Part shown: positions 1 to 5,845 of the stretch, in pieces | Numbering within the stretch: position 1 is the stretch's first letter | Layout of the letters: every line of letters starts with the position of its first letter | From: Verrucomicrobiota bacterium | GTDB taxonomy: Bacteria; Verrucomicrobiota; Verrucomicrobiia; Verrucomicrobiales; DEV007 | Assembly: GCA_027618625.1 (NCBI GenBank) | Contig: JAQCER010000261.1 | Location: 1 to 5,845, forward strand | Reading direction: 5' to 3' | Length of the DNA: 5,845 nucleotides | Notes under the pieces: model-generated | The model's input: only the letters and a program-made list of their open reading frames with translations | Told to the model about the DNA's origin: nothing | Database searches by the model: none | Translations under genes and position numbers: made by a program

Positions 1-1
1 T

Positions 2-1294
2 CTTATTGTGGTTCTGTTGGCCCTTGCCTTTTCCGTCTCGGGTTGCCTGGAAAAAGTTGAAGAGGTTCCGCCGCCAGCAGAGCCTCTGGCGGATCCAAAC
101 GATGTACTGGATGCCGGGGAATCTTCCGCCGCTCCCCAGGTCGATCCATCGATTCCGGAACTGACCATCAACAAGGAGGCCCAGGTGTCGGTTCTCGGCT
201 ACCACGACTTTATCACGGGCCGATCGACCAATCCGATGATGATCCACATCGACAAGTTTCGGTCGCAAATGCAGGCGCTGAAAGATGCTGACATTCCTGT
301 CATCGGTTTTGATGAATTTTTTGCCTGGCGTCGTGGCGAAAAAGACATCCATGATCCTTCTGTCGTGATAACGATTGATGACGGGTGGCGATCGACATAC
401 GAACTTGCGTGGCCCGTGCTGAAGGAATTTGATTTTCCGTTCTCCATCTATCTTTACAAAAACTATGTTGGGGGTGGTGGCCGGGCACTGACTGTGGAGA
501 TGATCCAGGAGATGGTGGCTGCGGGTGTGGAGGTCGGTAGTCACACCGTTTCCCACCCACTTCGCAAAAGCGTCTTTGCTGAACCCGGGAAGCGGAGTCA
601 GGCGGAATTTGAGGAGTATTTGAGAGTGGAACTGCAGGAATCCAAGAGTTTCCTTGAGGACAAATTTGGCATTCGTGTGCGGACGTTTGCGTATCCCGGA
701 GGAATTCACACCGATGAGATCGTCGCATTGGCCGAAAAATACGGTTACCAGGCATCGATCACATGTAATCCCTCTCGCACGACTTGGGATACGCCATTGC
801 AAAAGATTAACCGCTACATTATCCACGGGAACAACGACGTTAATTTTGAGACTGCATTGAGCTTTCGTAAATTCTCCGGGACGCAAACCCGGATCATTGC
901 CCCAACGGGTGCCGGTGAGAGCGGTATTCCTGGCGGATCGACTGATCCGGATGGGCCCGCATTGAAGGTTACGGTGGAGCCGGCTCCTGGGAGTATGATC
1001 GCTGAACGTCGTCCCACCATCCGGGCGGATTTATCGGAGATTGAGGGCGAGATTCAAGCGGATTCGATCAACCTGAAGATATCGGGTTATGGCGAGTGCG
1101 CCTTCGAATTTGATCCCGAAAAAAGGACGATAGCATTTATCCCGACGATGGCGATTCGCAGAAAAATAACCGAGGTGACTCTTAGTTTCCGCCGTGTAGG
1201 TGAGGAAAAGGAGGACGTGATAGGTTGGCAGTTTGAAGTCGATTTGGCGGCCGAGTACTTCCCGAAGACAGTGATCGACGGCGATGCGAAGTAA
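2..1294 (+). CDS. Lipid-anchored polysaccharide deacetylase (NodB/CE4 family) with C-terminal Ig-like domain, 5' end cut by window
   Basis: Predicted metal-dependent hydrolase removing N-acetyl groups from a polysaccharide (peptidoglycan or exopolysaccharide; substrate not decidable). The frame is open to the left edge. A GTG at 8 could start it, but that leaves a hydrophobic segment with no basic n-region, so the true start is probably just upstream. Counting that GTG as residue 1: lipobox VSGC with Cys13, then a Pro/Ala/acidic linker to about 55. The NodB domain spans about 58-290, with GYHDF (64-68), TIDDG (122-126, catalytic and metal-binding Asp pair), SHTVSH (178-183, metal-binding His pair) and FAYPGG (227-232). 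A Gly/Pro-rich linker (about 298-318) leads to a beta-rich module (about 319-412) with an APGS start and a GWQFEVD end, typical of bacterial Ig-like domains. Leu after the lipobox Cys (no Asp at +2) suggests outer-membrane sorting. The layout resembles PgaB/IcaB-type deacetylases, but the second domain differs from that of PgaB. Family call firm; substrate unknown. Confidence 0.9.
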   Translation, partial: LIVVLLALAFSVSGCLEKVEEVPPPAEPLADPNDVLDAGESSAAPQVDPSIPELTINKEAQVSVLGYHDFITGRSTNPMMIHIDKFRSQMQALKDADIPVIGFDEFFAWRRGEKDIHDPSVVITIDDGWRSTYELAWPVLKEFDFPFSIYLYKNYVGGGGRALTVEMIQEMVAAGVEVGSHTVSHPLRKSVFAEPGKRSQAEFEEYLRVELQESKSFLEDKFGIRVRTFAYPGGIHTDEIVALAEKYGYQASITCNPSRTTWDTPLQKINRYIIHGNNDVNFETALSFRKFSGTQTRIIAPTGAGESGIPGGSTDPDGPALKVTVEPAPGSMIAERRPTIRADLSEIEGEIQADSINLKISGYGECAFEFDPEKRTIAFIPTMAIRRKITEVTLSFRRVGEEKEDVIGWQFEVDLAAEYFPKTVIDGDAK

Positions 1295-1537
1295 CTGCGC
1301 AAGCGACCAGAAAGCTGTGGTTCCCGCCGGAAGTCCCGGGCCGGCTATGGGACGAAGTGGATTGACCAGAATGCCGCAAGAGAGGACACGGACGTAGGTC
1401 GTCAGGGCGTCAATCGGCGAGAGCGACGGTGTTTGAAAATCAAATAGTTGGATGGTTGGAAGTTGCGGATTTTGCGAATCGAATGAGCGATCTATTGCCA
1501 GTTGCATTCGCCCTTCCCGGCGGTTACCAGATTCCCC

Positions 1538-3463
1538 ATGTTGAGATCGATGGCCACTGTCAGTGGCTTTACGGCAATAAGCCGAATCCTGGGATTCGTT
1601 CGCGATATGCTCATCGCGAACTATCTCGGTGCAGGCATGGTAGCGGATGCATTCTTCTCCGCATTCCGGTTCCCCAACTTGTTCCGGCGCATTTTTGGCG
1701 AGGGTGCATTCAACGCCGCGTTTGTCCCGCTTTTCGCGAGGGAACTTGAGGAAAATGGAAAGCCGCAGGCGCTGCAGTTTGCCAGCCGGACGTTTACCAT
1801 CCTGGCTTTGTTTCTTGGGGTAGGGACGCTGATTGGTCTGCCGCTGATGGCCTGGATCATGAGTGCTGTCGTGCCGGGCTTCAAGGCTGCCGAAACGTCG
1901 CCGGAAATGAACGCCGGGAGCACGCACGAGTTTCGACTGAACGTAAAAGGAGCAAACAGCGTGTTTTTTGTGCTCGAAGGTGGAAGCACAGATGCCCTCG
2001 GGCAGGTGATGAATGGGACGCTGTCCGCAACCGATGACGAAGGTGGACTGATCGCAAGGTATCAGCAAGCGGTAGGCAAGCTCATTGGCACAACTGGCAC
2101 GGCTGTGGCGGAGATGAGCTTCACGGATCTAGCGGTCGGCAATGACGTTGGAATTGGTGACAAAATGCTGGAGGTGACGCTGCCGGACAAACACAAGTTC
2201 ACCCAGCTGGTTGGAACATTCCAGATCGAGCGCGGGACGGGAGTCCAGCTCAAGACGTATCGCAATCATCCCGGCACATTCGACCTTACCGTTAATCTCA
2301 CTCAGATCACGTTTGCCTACCTGATGTGCATGGCTCTGGCAGCGCATCTCAGTGGCGTGCTGAACACGGTCAAAATTTTTGGCATGCCCGCTGCGGCTCC
2401 TGTGTTGTTGAACGTTGTGTTTTTGATAGGGCTTATGGTTGCGGTTCCGGTAATGGGCTGGAAAAAGGATCCTGTGGCATGCGGCTATGTCGCTGCGGTT
2501 TGTGTGTTCGTTGCCGGCTTTGTTCAGCTGGCCGCACTCTACATCACGTGCCGAATGAAGGGGCTGCCGATTCGATTCATCCGCCCGACGATTACGCCCC
2601 GCGTAAAGCGGTTGTTCGGTCTCATGGGACCAGGAATTGTGAGCGCCGGTATTCAGCAGATCAACCTCCTTGTTGGCGGAATCGTGGCATCGTTCCAGGA
2701 GGGGGCGGTATCTTACCTTTACACCTCCGATCGCATCTACCAGCTGCCACTCGGGATGATCGGCATCGCGCTGGGAGTAGTCCTGCTTCCGGAAATTACG
2801 CGTCGACTCCGCGCAGACGATCTGGCAGGCGCGCGCAACAGCATGAATCGCGGCATCGAGATCGCGCTGCTGATCACTTTGCCGGCAGCGATTGCGATGT
2901 CGGCTATCCCTTACCCGATCGTGTCGACATTGTTCGAACGGGGAGCGTTCAACTCGCTCGCGAGCGAGCAGACAGCGATGGCGCTGGCGGGATTCGCAGT
3001 CGGCTTGCCTGGATATGTCCTGATCCGAGTGCTCCAGCCGGGATACTTCGCTCAGGAGAATACGAAATCGCCGATGTTCATGGCAGGGATCACTGTTGCT
3101 GTGAATGTAGTCATCAGTCTGTTGCTGTTCCCTGTGTTTCGTCACGTTGGCATCGCTGTGGCCACTTCCATTTCGGCATGGGTCAATGTATTCCTGTTGT
3201 TCCGTGGTCTCAAGGGGTTCCTCGTCATCGATCAGCGGCTCAAGACTCGCCTTCCGCGCATTATGCTCGGGAGCGTGCTGATGGGAGCAGTTTTAGTCGC
3301 GCTCAACCATGTGGTCAGCAGTTGGTTCGTTGATTCCACCTTTGTCGTCAAAGCTTCCGGGCTGGCCATTCTCGTTCTTGGAGGGATCGCGGCCTATGCC
3401 GGGGCTGTGCTGGCTTTGAAGGGTTCCAGTTTGGCAGATCTTAAGAGGGGATTCAAACGATAG
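1538..3463 (+). CDS. murJ: Lipid II flippase MurJ (MviN) with a large periplasmic insertion
   Basis: Inner-membrane MOP-superfamily flippase moving undecaprenyl-linked peptidoglycan precursor (lipid II) to the periplasmic face. With the ATG at 1538 the protein has 641 residues, against about 510 for E. coli MurJ. Conserved landmarks: SRILGFVRD (15-23, giving R16 and R22, matching E. coli R18 and R24), D37 (E. coli D39), FRRIFGEGAF (49-58) and SDRIYQLPLG (397-406, R399 matching E. coli R270). The remainder is a multi-helix membrane protein in the 14-TM pattern, ending in a short basic tail. The excess length lies in one block, residues about 117-246, between TM3 and TM4. An in-frame TGA at 1484-1486 limits the start to TTG 1502, ATG 1538 or ATG 1550. 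ATG 1538 gives MLRSMATVSG, which aligns with the E. coli N-terminus; TTG 1502 would add 12 unlike residues. No clear ribosome-binding site is visible. Probably cotranscribed with the transpeptidase gene 27 bp downstream. Confidence 0.95.
   Translation: MLRSMATVSGFTAISRILGFVRDMLIANYLGAGMVADAFFSAFRFPNLFRRIFGEGAFNAAFVPLFARELEENGKPQALQFASRTFTILALFLGVGTLIGLPLMAWIMSAVVPGFKAAETSPEMNAGSTHEFRLNVKGANSVFFVLEGGSTDALGQVMNGTLSATDDEGGLIARYQQAVGKLIGTTGTAVAEMSFTDLAVGNDVGIGDKMLEVTLPDKHKFTQLVGTFQIERGTGVQLKTYRNHPGTFDLTVNLTQITFAYLMCMALAAHLSGVLNTVKIFGMPAAAPVLLNVVFLIGLMVAVPVMGWKKDPVACGYVAAVCVFVAGFVQLAALYITCRMKGLPIRFIRPTITPRVKRLFGLMGPGIVSAGIQQINLLVGGIVASFQEGAVSYLYTSDRIYQLPLGMIGIALGVVLLPEITRRLRADDLAGARNSMNRGIEIALLITLPAAIAMSAIPYPIVSTLFERGAFNSLASEQTAMALAGFAVGLPGYVLIRVLQPGYFAQENTKSPMFMAGITVAVNVVISLLLFPVFRHVGIAVATSISAWVNVFLLFRGLKGFLVIDQRLKTRLPRIMLGSVLMGAVLVALNHVVSSWFVDSTFVVKASGLAILVLGGIAAYAGAVLALKGSSLADLKRGFKR
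1886..2275 (+). other. In-frame inserted domain within MurJ (TM3-TM4 periplasmic loop)
   Basis: This segment encodes about 130 residues (117-246 of the 641-residue protein) between the VVPGFK end of TM3 and the FDLTVNLTQ start of TM4, where E. coli MurJ has only about five residues. It is hydrophilic, rich in Gly, Thr and acidic residues, has no Cys and no membrane-length hydrophobic run, and contains alternating hydrophobic stretches (such as EFRLNV, VFFVLEGG, MLEVTLP, GTFQIE) that suggest a mainly beta fold. TM3 runs outward in MurJ topology, so the loop should lie in the periplasm. The frame stays open and conserved MurJ sequence resumes on both sides, so this is neither a frameshift nor a broken gene. 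I do not recognise the domain. Confidence 0.75.
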
Positions 3464-3490
3464 GATGTGCTACCATTGCGGCATTGATCT

Positions 3491-4231
3491 ATGAATAAGC
3501 GCCCAATCGAATTTTACATTAGTGCTGTTCTTATGGCAGCGGGAATTTGCGCAATGGCAGCCAGCGCCCCGGCGACGGCGGCCGAAAAGGCAGCGGAGAT
3601 GGATGCCGTGACGTTTGCGACGGAGCCTAAGAAAATCTATGTCCCGCTGGAGGAAACGGCGAAACGTCTCCGCTGGCGCATCCAGAGGACTAAGGACAGC
3701 GAGCAAATCACCCTCCGCAAGGTGCCGATTCCGACCGGAGCGATTCGCCCGTTGATAGATGGAACTGAACTGATCAGCATCGAGCAGCTCGCAGCTGCAG
3801 GGGCCAGTGTCGAAAAAGATCCGCAGACCGGAACAACAACGCTCGGCAGCAGGTTCCGTCGAGTGAACGTATCTGTTGGACAAAAGCGGGTCGAGATCAA
3901 TTTGGCCAAGCAGCAGCTGAACGCTTGGCAGGGGAACCGCCTCGTCCTCCAGACCAAGATCAGTTCCGGGCGCGACGGACGGACGCCCACCGGAAAGTTC
4001 AAAGCAGGCCCCTACAAGGCGCGCAAGCACTACTCAAGCCTGTACAACAATGCCCCGATGCCATGGAGTGTGCAGGTCAGTGGAAACGTGTTCGTGCACG
4101 GGTTCACCTCCGTTCCGGATTACCCTGCGTCCCACGGCTGCATTCGTGTCCCGCTCACCGGAAGGAATCCGGCAAAATTTTTCTATGAGTGGATCAATGT
4201 CGGGACGCCGATTGCGATCGTGAAACGCTAG
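3491..4231 (+). CDS. Secreted L,D-transpeptidase (YkuD/ErfK family)
   Basis: Predicted periplasmic cysteine transpeptidase that cross-links peptidoglycan stems (3-3 bonds) or attaches proteins or amino acids to them. It has 246 residues. Residues 1-30 form a signal peptide (basic MNKR, hydrophobic core, APATA/AEKA cleavage region). Residues about 40-121 resemble the copper-amine-oxidase N-terminal-like fold used as a stalk: a YVPLEETAKRL strand-helix, later ISIEQLAAAGASVEKD, then a TTTL strand. The YkuD catalytic domain covers about 131-246, with VEINLAKQQL, a GRTPTGKF substrate-loop motif, VHG (His203) and SHGCIR (214-219), Cys217 being the nucleophile and His215 adjacent. The His203-Cys217 spacing fits the shorter HG...VPxYPASHGC subtype. 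The start is well constrained: an in-frame TGA at 3485-3487 leaves ATG 3491 as the first possible codon. It follows murJ by 27 bp, consistent with an operon for wall assembly. The exact reaction and acceptor cannot be read from sequence. Confidence 0.94.
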   Translation: MNKRPIEFYISAVLMAAGICAMAASAPATAAEKAAEMDAVTFATEPKKIYVPLEETAKRLRWRIQRTKDSEQITLRKVPIPTGAIRPLIDGTELISIEQLAAAGASVEKDPQTGTTTLGSRFRRVNVSVGQKRVEINLAKQQLNAWQGNRLVLQTKISSGRDGRTPTGKFKAGPYKARKHYSSLYNNAPMPWSVQVSGNVFVHGFTSVPDYPASHGCIRVPLTGRNPAKFFYEWINVGTPIAIVKR

Positions 4232-4283
4232 GTCAGCGGAGTCATTGCCAAAGCGGTCTTCGGCCCGCCAATCACGATTGCCC

Positions 4284-5845
4284 ATGAATCGATTCCTCAT
4301 TTTAGTAGTGGGCTTGGTGATTGTAAGCGTCCACCAGAACGTCGAGGTACGGGCAGCGGAGGCGCACCCAAATATCTTGCTTATCCTGGCAGATGATCTG
4401 GGCTACGGCGATGTCGGCTGCTACAATCCCGAATCGAAGGTGCCGACCCCGAACCTCGATCGCCTGGCCCGGGAGGGGCTGCGATTTACGGATGCGCACA
4501 GCCCATCCACGGTATGCACTCCGACACGCTACAGCATCCTGACTGGTCGCATGGCATTTCGTACCGGCATGCGTGGTGTGTTCGATGGCGTTGGCGGGCC
4601 GTGTATGATCGAAGAGACGCGGCTGACCTTACCCGCAATGCTGCAAGGCGTTGGCTACACCACGGCGTTGTTCGGGAAGTGGCACGTAGGCATGACTTTT
4701 TTTGATCGAAATGGTGAGCCGATCAACAAGAACGGGCTGATCGCAGTGCAGCGCATCGATTACACGCGACCCATTCCCGATGCTCCGATTCGCCGTGGCT
4801 TCGACCGTTTTTTTGGAACGGTGAGTTGCCCGACTACCGACTGGCTCTATGCTTTCGTCGACGGAGATCGCATTCCGGTTCCCCCCACGCGGATCATCGA
4901 TAAGTCGTCACTTCCAATTCACCCTTACTCGGACGATTGCCGCCCCGGGATGATTGCTCCGGATTTCAACATGGAAGAGGTCGATCTCAGGTTTCTCGAA
5001 AAGAGTCAGGCATTCCTCAAGAGCCACGCTGCCAAAACACCTGACAAACCGTTCTTCCTGTTTCATTCAGCTCAGGCAGTTCATCTGCCATCATTCGCCG
5101 CCGATGCATTCAAGGGAAAGACGAACGCGGGGCCTCATGGCGATTTCATTTTTGAATTCGATCACATCGTCGGTGAACTCATGAAGGCTCTCGATGAGAA
5201 TGGTTTCGCTGAAAACACGCTCGTCATCGTCACTAGCGACAATGGTCCGGAAACCACCAGCGTGATCAACATGCGAAACGATCACGGTCACGATGGCGCC
5301 CGTCCATGGCGTGGAGTCAAGCGTGATCAATGGGAGGGCGGGCATCGCGTGCCACTGATCGCTCGCTGGCCAGGCCAGATTTCCGGAGACTCAACTACTG
5401 GACAGACCGTGTGCCTGACGGACCTCATGGCAACTTGCGCCGACATCGTGGGTGCCAATCTACCGAACAACGCGGCTGAAGACAGCTACAACATCCTTCC
5501 AGTTCTGAAGGGTGAGCAACCGGAGGATTCTCCGCTGCGGGAGTTTACGCTGCACCAGACGATCAGTCTCGCGCTTGCGATTAGAAAGGGGCCGTGGAAA
5601 TTCCTCGACCATCGCGGCTCGGGTGGAAACAACTATGAGCGCCCGCAGTTGAGCCCTTATGCGATCGATGATGGTTCAGGTGACTTGCCCGGGCAGTTGT
5701 TTCAACTGGAAGATGACCCGGGTGAGACGCGCAACGTCCATGCGCAGTATCCCGAAATCGTCGAGGAGTTGAAGCAGAACCTGGAGGAATTCAAGTCTTC
5801 GGGGAGAAGCGCCCCGCTCAGGCCGACTCATCCGGATCCGCCGAT
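4284..5845 (+). CDS. Secreted sulfatase (S1 / arylsulfatase-A type), 3' end cut by window
   Basis: Predicted sulfate-ester hydrolase of the alkaline-phosphatase-like superfamily, exported and probably acting on sulfated polysaccharide or glycan fragments. The frame runs open from ATG 4284 to the right edge (520 full codons). MNRFLILVVG starts a signal peptide, with cleavage near VRAAEA (22-27). Next come NILLILADDLGYGD (30-43), with the metal-binding Asp pair D37-D38, and VCTPTRYSILTGR (77-89). Cys78 there should be converted to formylglycine by a separate maturation enzyme not in this window. Also present are GKWHVG (131-136), AVHLPS with a conserved His, SDNG (318-321, metal ligands D319 and N320) and a GVKRDQWEGGHRVP block with active-site K346. 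The family is normally about 480-550 residues and the visible tail (GRSAPLRPTHPDPP) looks C-terminal, so only a few codons are probably missing. It starts 52 bp after the transpeptidase stop; no Shine-Dalgarno is seen. Substrate not determinable; the CTPTR form is common among PVC-group sulfatases. Confidence 0.95.
   Translation, partial: MNRFLILVVGLVIVSVHQNVEVRAAEAHPNILLILADDLGYGDVGCYNPESKVPTPNLDRLAREGLRFTDAHSPSTVCTPTRYSILTGRMAFRTGMRGVFDGVGGPCMIEETRLTLPAMLQGVGYTTALFGKWHVGMTFFDRNGEPINKNGLIAVQRIDYTRPIPDAPIRRGFDRFFGTVSCPTTDWLYAFVDGDRIPVPPTRIIDKSSLPIHPYSDDCRPGMIAPDFNMEEVDLRFLEKSQAFLKSHAAKTPDKPFFLFHSAQAVHLPSFAADAFKGKTNAGPHGDFIFEFDHIVGELMKALDENGFAENTLVIVTSDNGPETTSVINMRNDHGHDGARPWRGVKRDQWEGGHRVPLIARWPGQISGDSTTGQTVCLTDLMATCADIVGANLPNNAAEDSYNILPVLKGEQPEDSPLREFTLHQTISLALAIRKGPWKFLDHRGSGGNNYERPQLSPYAIDDGSGDLPGQLFQLEDDPGETRNVHAQYPEIVEELKQNLEEFKSSGRSAPLRPTHPDPP

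Noticed and set aside
1326..1353. GC-rich inverted repeats after the deacetylase (GCCGG 1326-1330 with CCGGC 1341-1345; GTCCC 1333-1337 with GGGAC 1349-1353)
   Set aside because: They are short, mutually exclusive 5-bp stems with no following T-tract, so they are not supportable as an intrinsic terminator.
1432..1444. Small perfect inverted repeat TTTGA-AAA-TCAAA upstream of murJ
   Set aside because: Five-bp arms are expected by chance, there is no second copy, and no promoter is placed relative to it. An operator call would be a guess.
1295..1537. Search for a murJ promoter in the 243-bp gap
   Set aside because: TTGACC near 1365, TTGAAA at 1433 and TTGCGG at 1463 have no acceptable -10 hexamer at 16-18 bp spacing. 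No promoter can be supported by eye.
1502..1537. Alternative TTG start for murJ, adding 12 residues
   Set aside because: The added residues (His/Pro/Phe-rich) do not resemble MurJ N-termini. ATG 1538 aligns with E. coli MurJ within a residue or two, and the TTG has no ribosome-binding site either.
1031..2068. Long open frame (345 codons) on the - strand
   Set aside because: It lies antisense to the deacetylase end and the murJ start, has no recognisable domain or signal, and has the odd His/Arg/Ser/Pro-rich composition of a shadow frame. Both sense genes are clear.
2129..3145. Long open frame (338 codons) on the - strand
   Set aside because: It is entirely antisense to murJ membrane helices and rich in Arg, His, Gln and Asp, as expected from complementing hydrophobic codons. 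No domain is recognisable.
2326..3333. Long + strand frame (335 codons) overlapping murJ in another phase
   Set aside because: It is rich in Arg, Cys, Gly and Ser with no domain. The murJ frame over the same bases carries conserved helices and R399, so this is a shadow.
4253..4268. Possible hairpin GCGG...CCGC between the transpeptidase and the sulfatase
   Set aside because: A 4-bp stem with an 8-base loop and no T-run is too weak to call a terminator.

Overview
The window holds four genes, all on the + strand and tightly packed. Three of them (murJ, an L,D-transpeptidase, a polysaccharide deacetylase) belong to envelope or cell-wall biology, and the fourth is a secreted sulfatase. Gram-negative-type features (type I and type II signal peptides, MurJ), together with a Cys-type sulfatase carrying a CTPTR active-site motif and moderately high GC, suggest a member of the PVC superphylum. 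Verrucomicrobiota is my best guess. This is an inference from gene style; no rRNA or other marker is present.

Layout: (1) 2-1294, the 3' and main part of a lipid-anchored NodB/CE4 polysaccharide deacetylase with a C-terminal Ig-like domain; its first few codons lie upstream of the window. (2) 1295-1537, a 243-bp gap with no gene and no convincing promoter or terminator, only small inverted repeats. (3) 1538-3463, murJ, the lipid II flippase, with an unusual soluble insertion of about 130 residues in the periplasmic loop between TM3 and TM4. (4) 3491-4231, a secreted YkuD-type L,D-transpeptidase starting 27 bp after murJ. (5) 4284 to the right edge, a secreted S1-type sulfatase, nearly complete, starting 52 bp after the transpeptidase.

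How they fit together: MurJ delivers lipid-linked peptidoglycan precursor to the periplasmic face of the inner membrane. The L,D-transpeptidase would cross-link or decorate the resulting wall. The deacetylase could trim N-acetyl groups from peptidoglycan or from an exported polysaccharide. The murJ-transpeptidase pair looks like an operon, and the sulfatase could be its distal member or an independent polysaccharide-catabolism gene. None of the three start sites inside the window (murJ, transpeptidase, sulfatase) has a clear Shine-Dalgarno sequence at normal spacing.

The most noteworthy item is the extra domain in MurJ. I see no mobile element, CRISPR array, tRNA, rRNA or phage gene, and no evidence for a wholly new multi-gene system.
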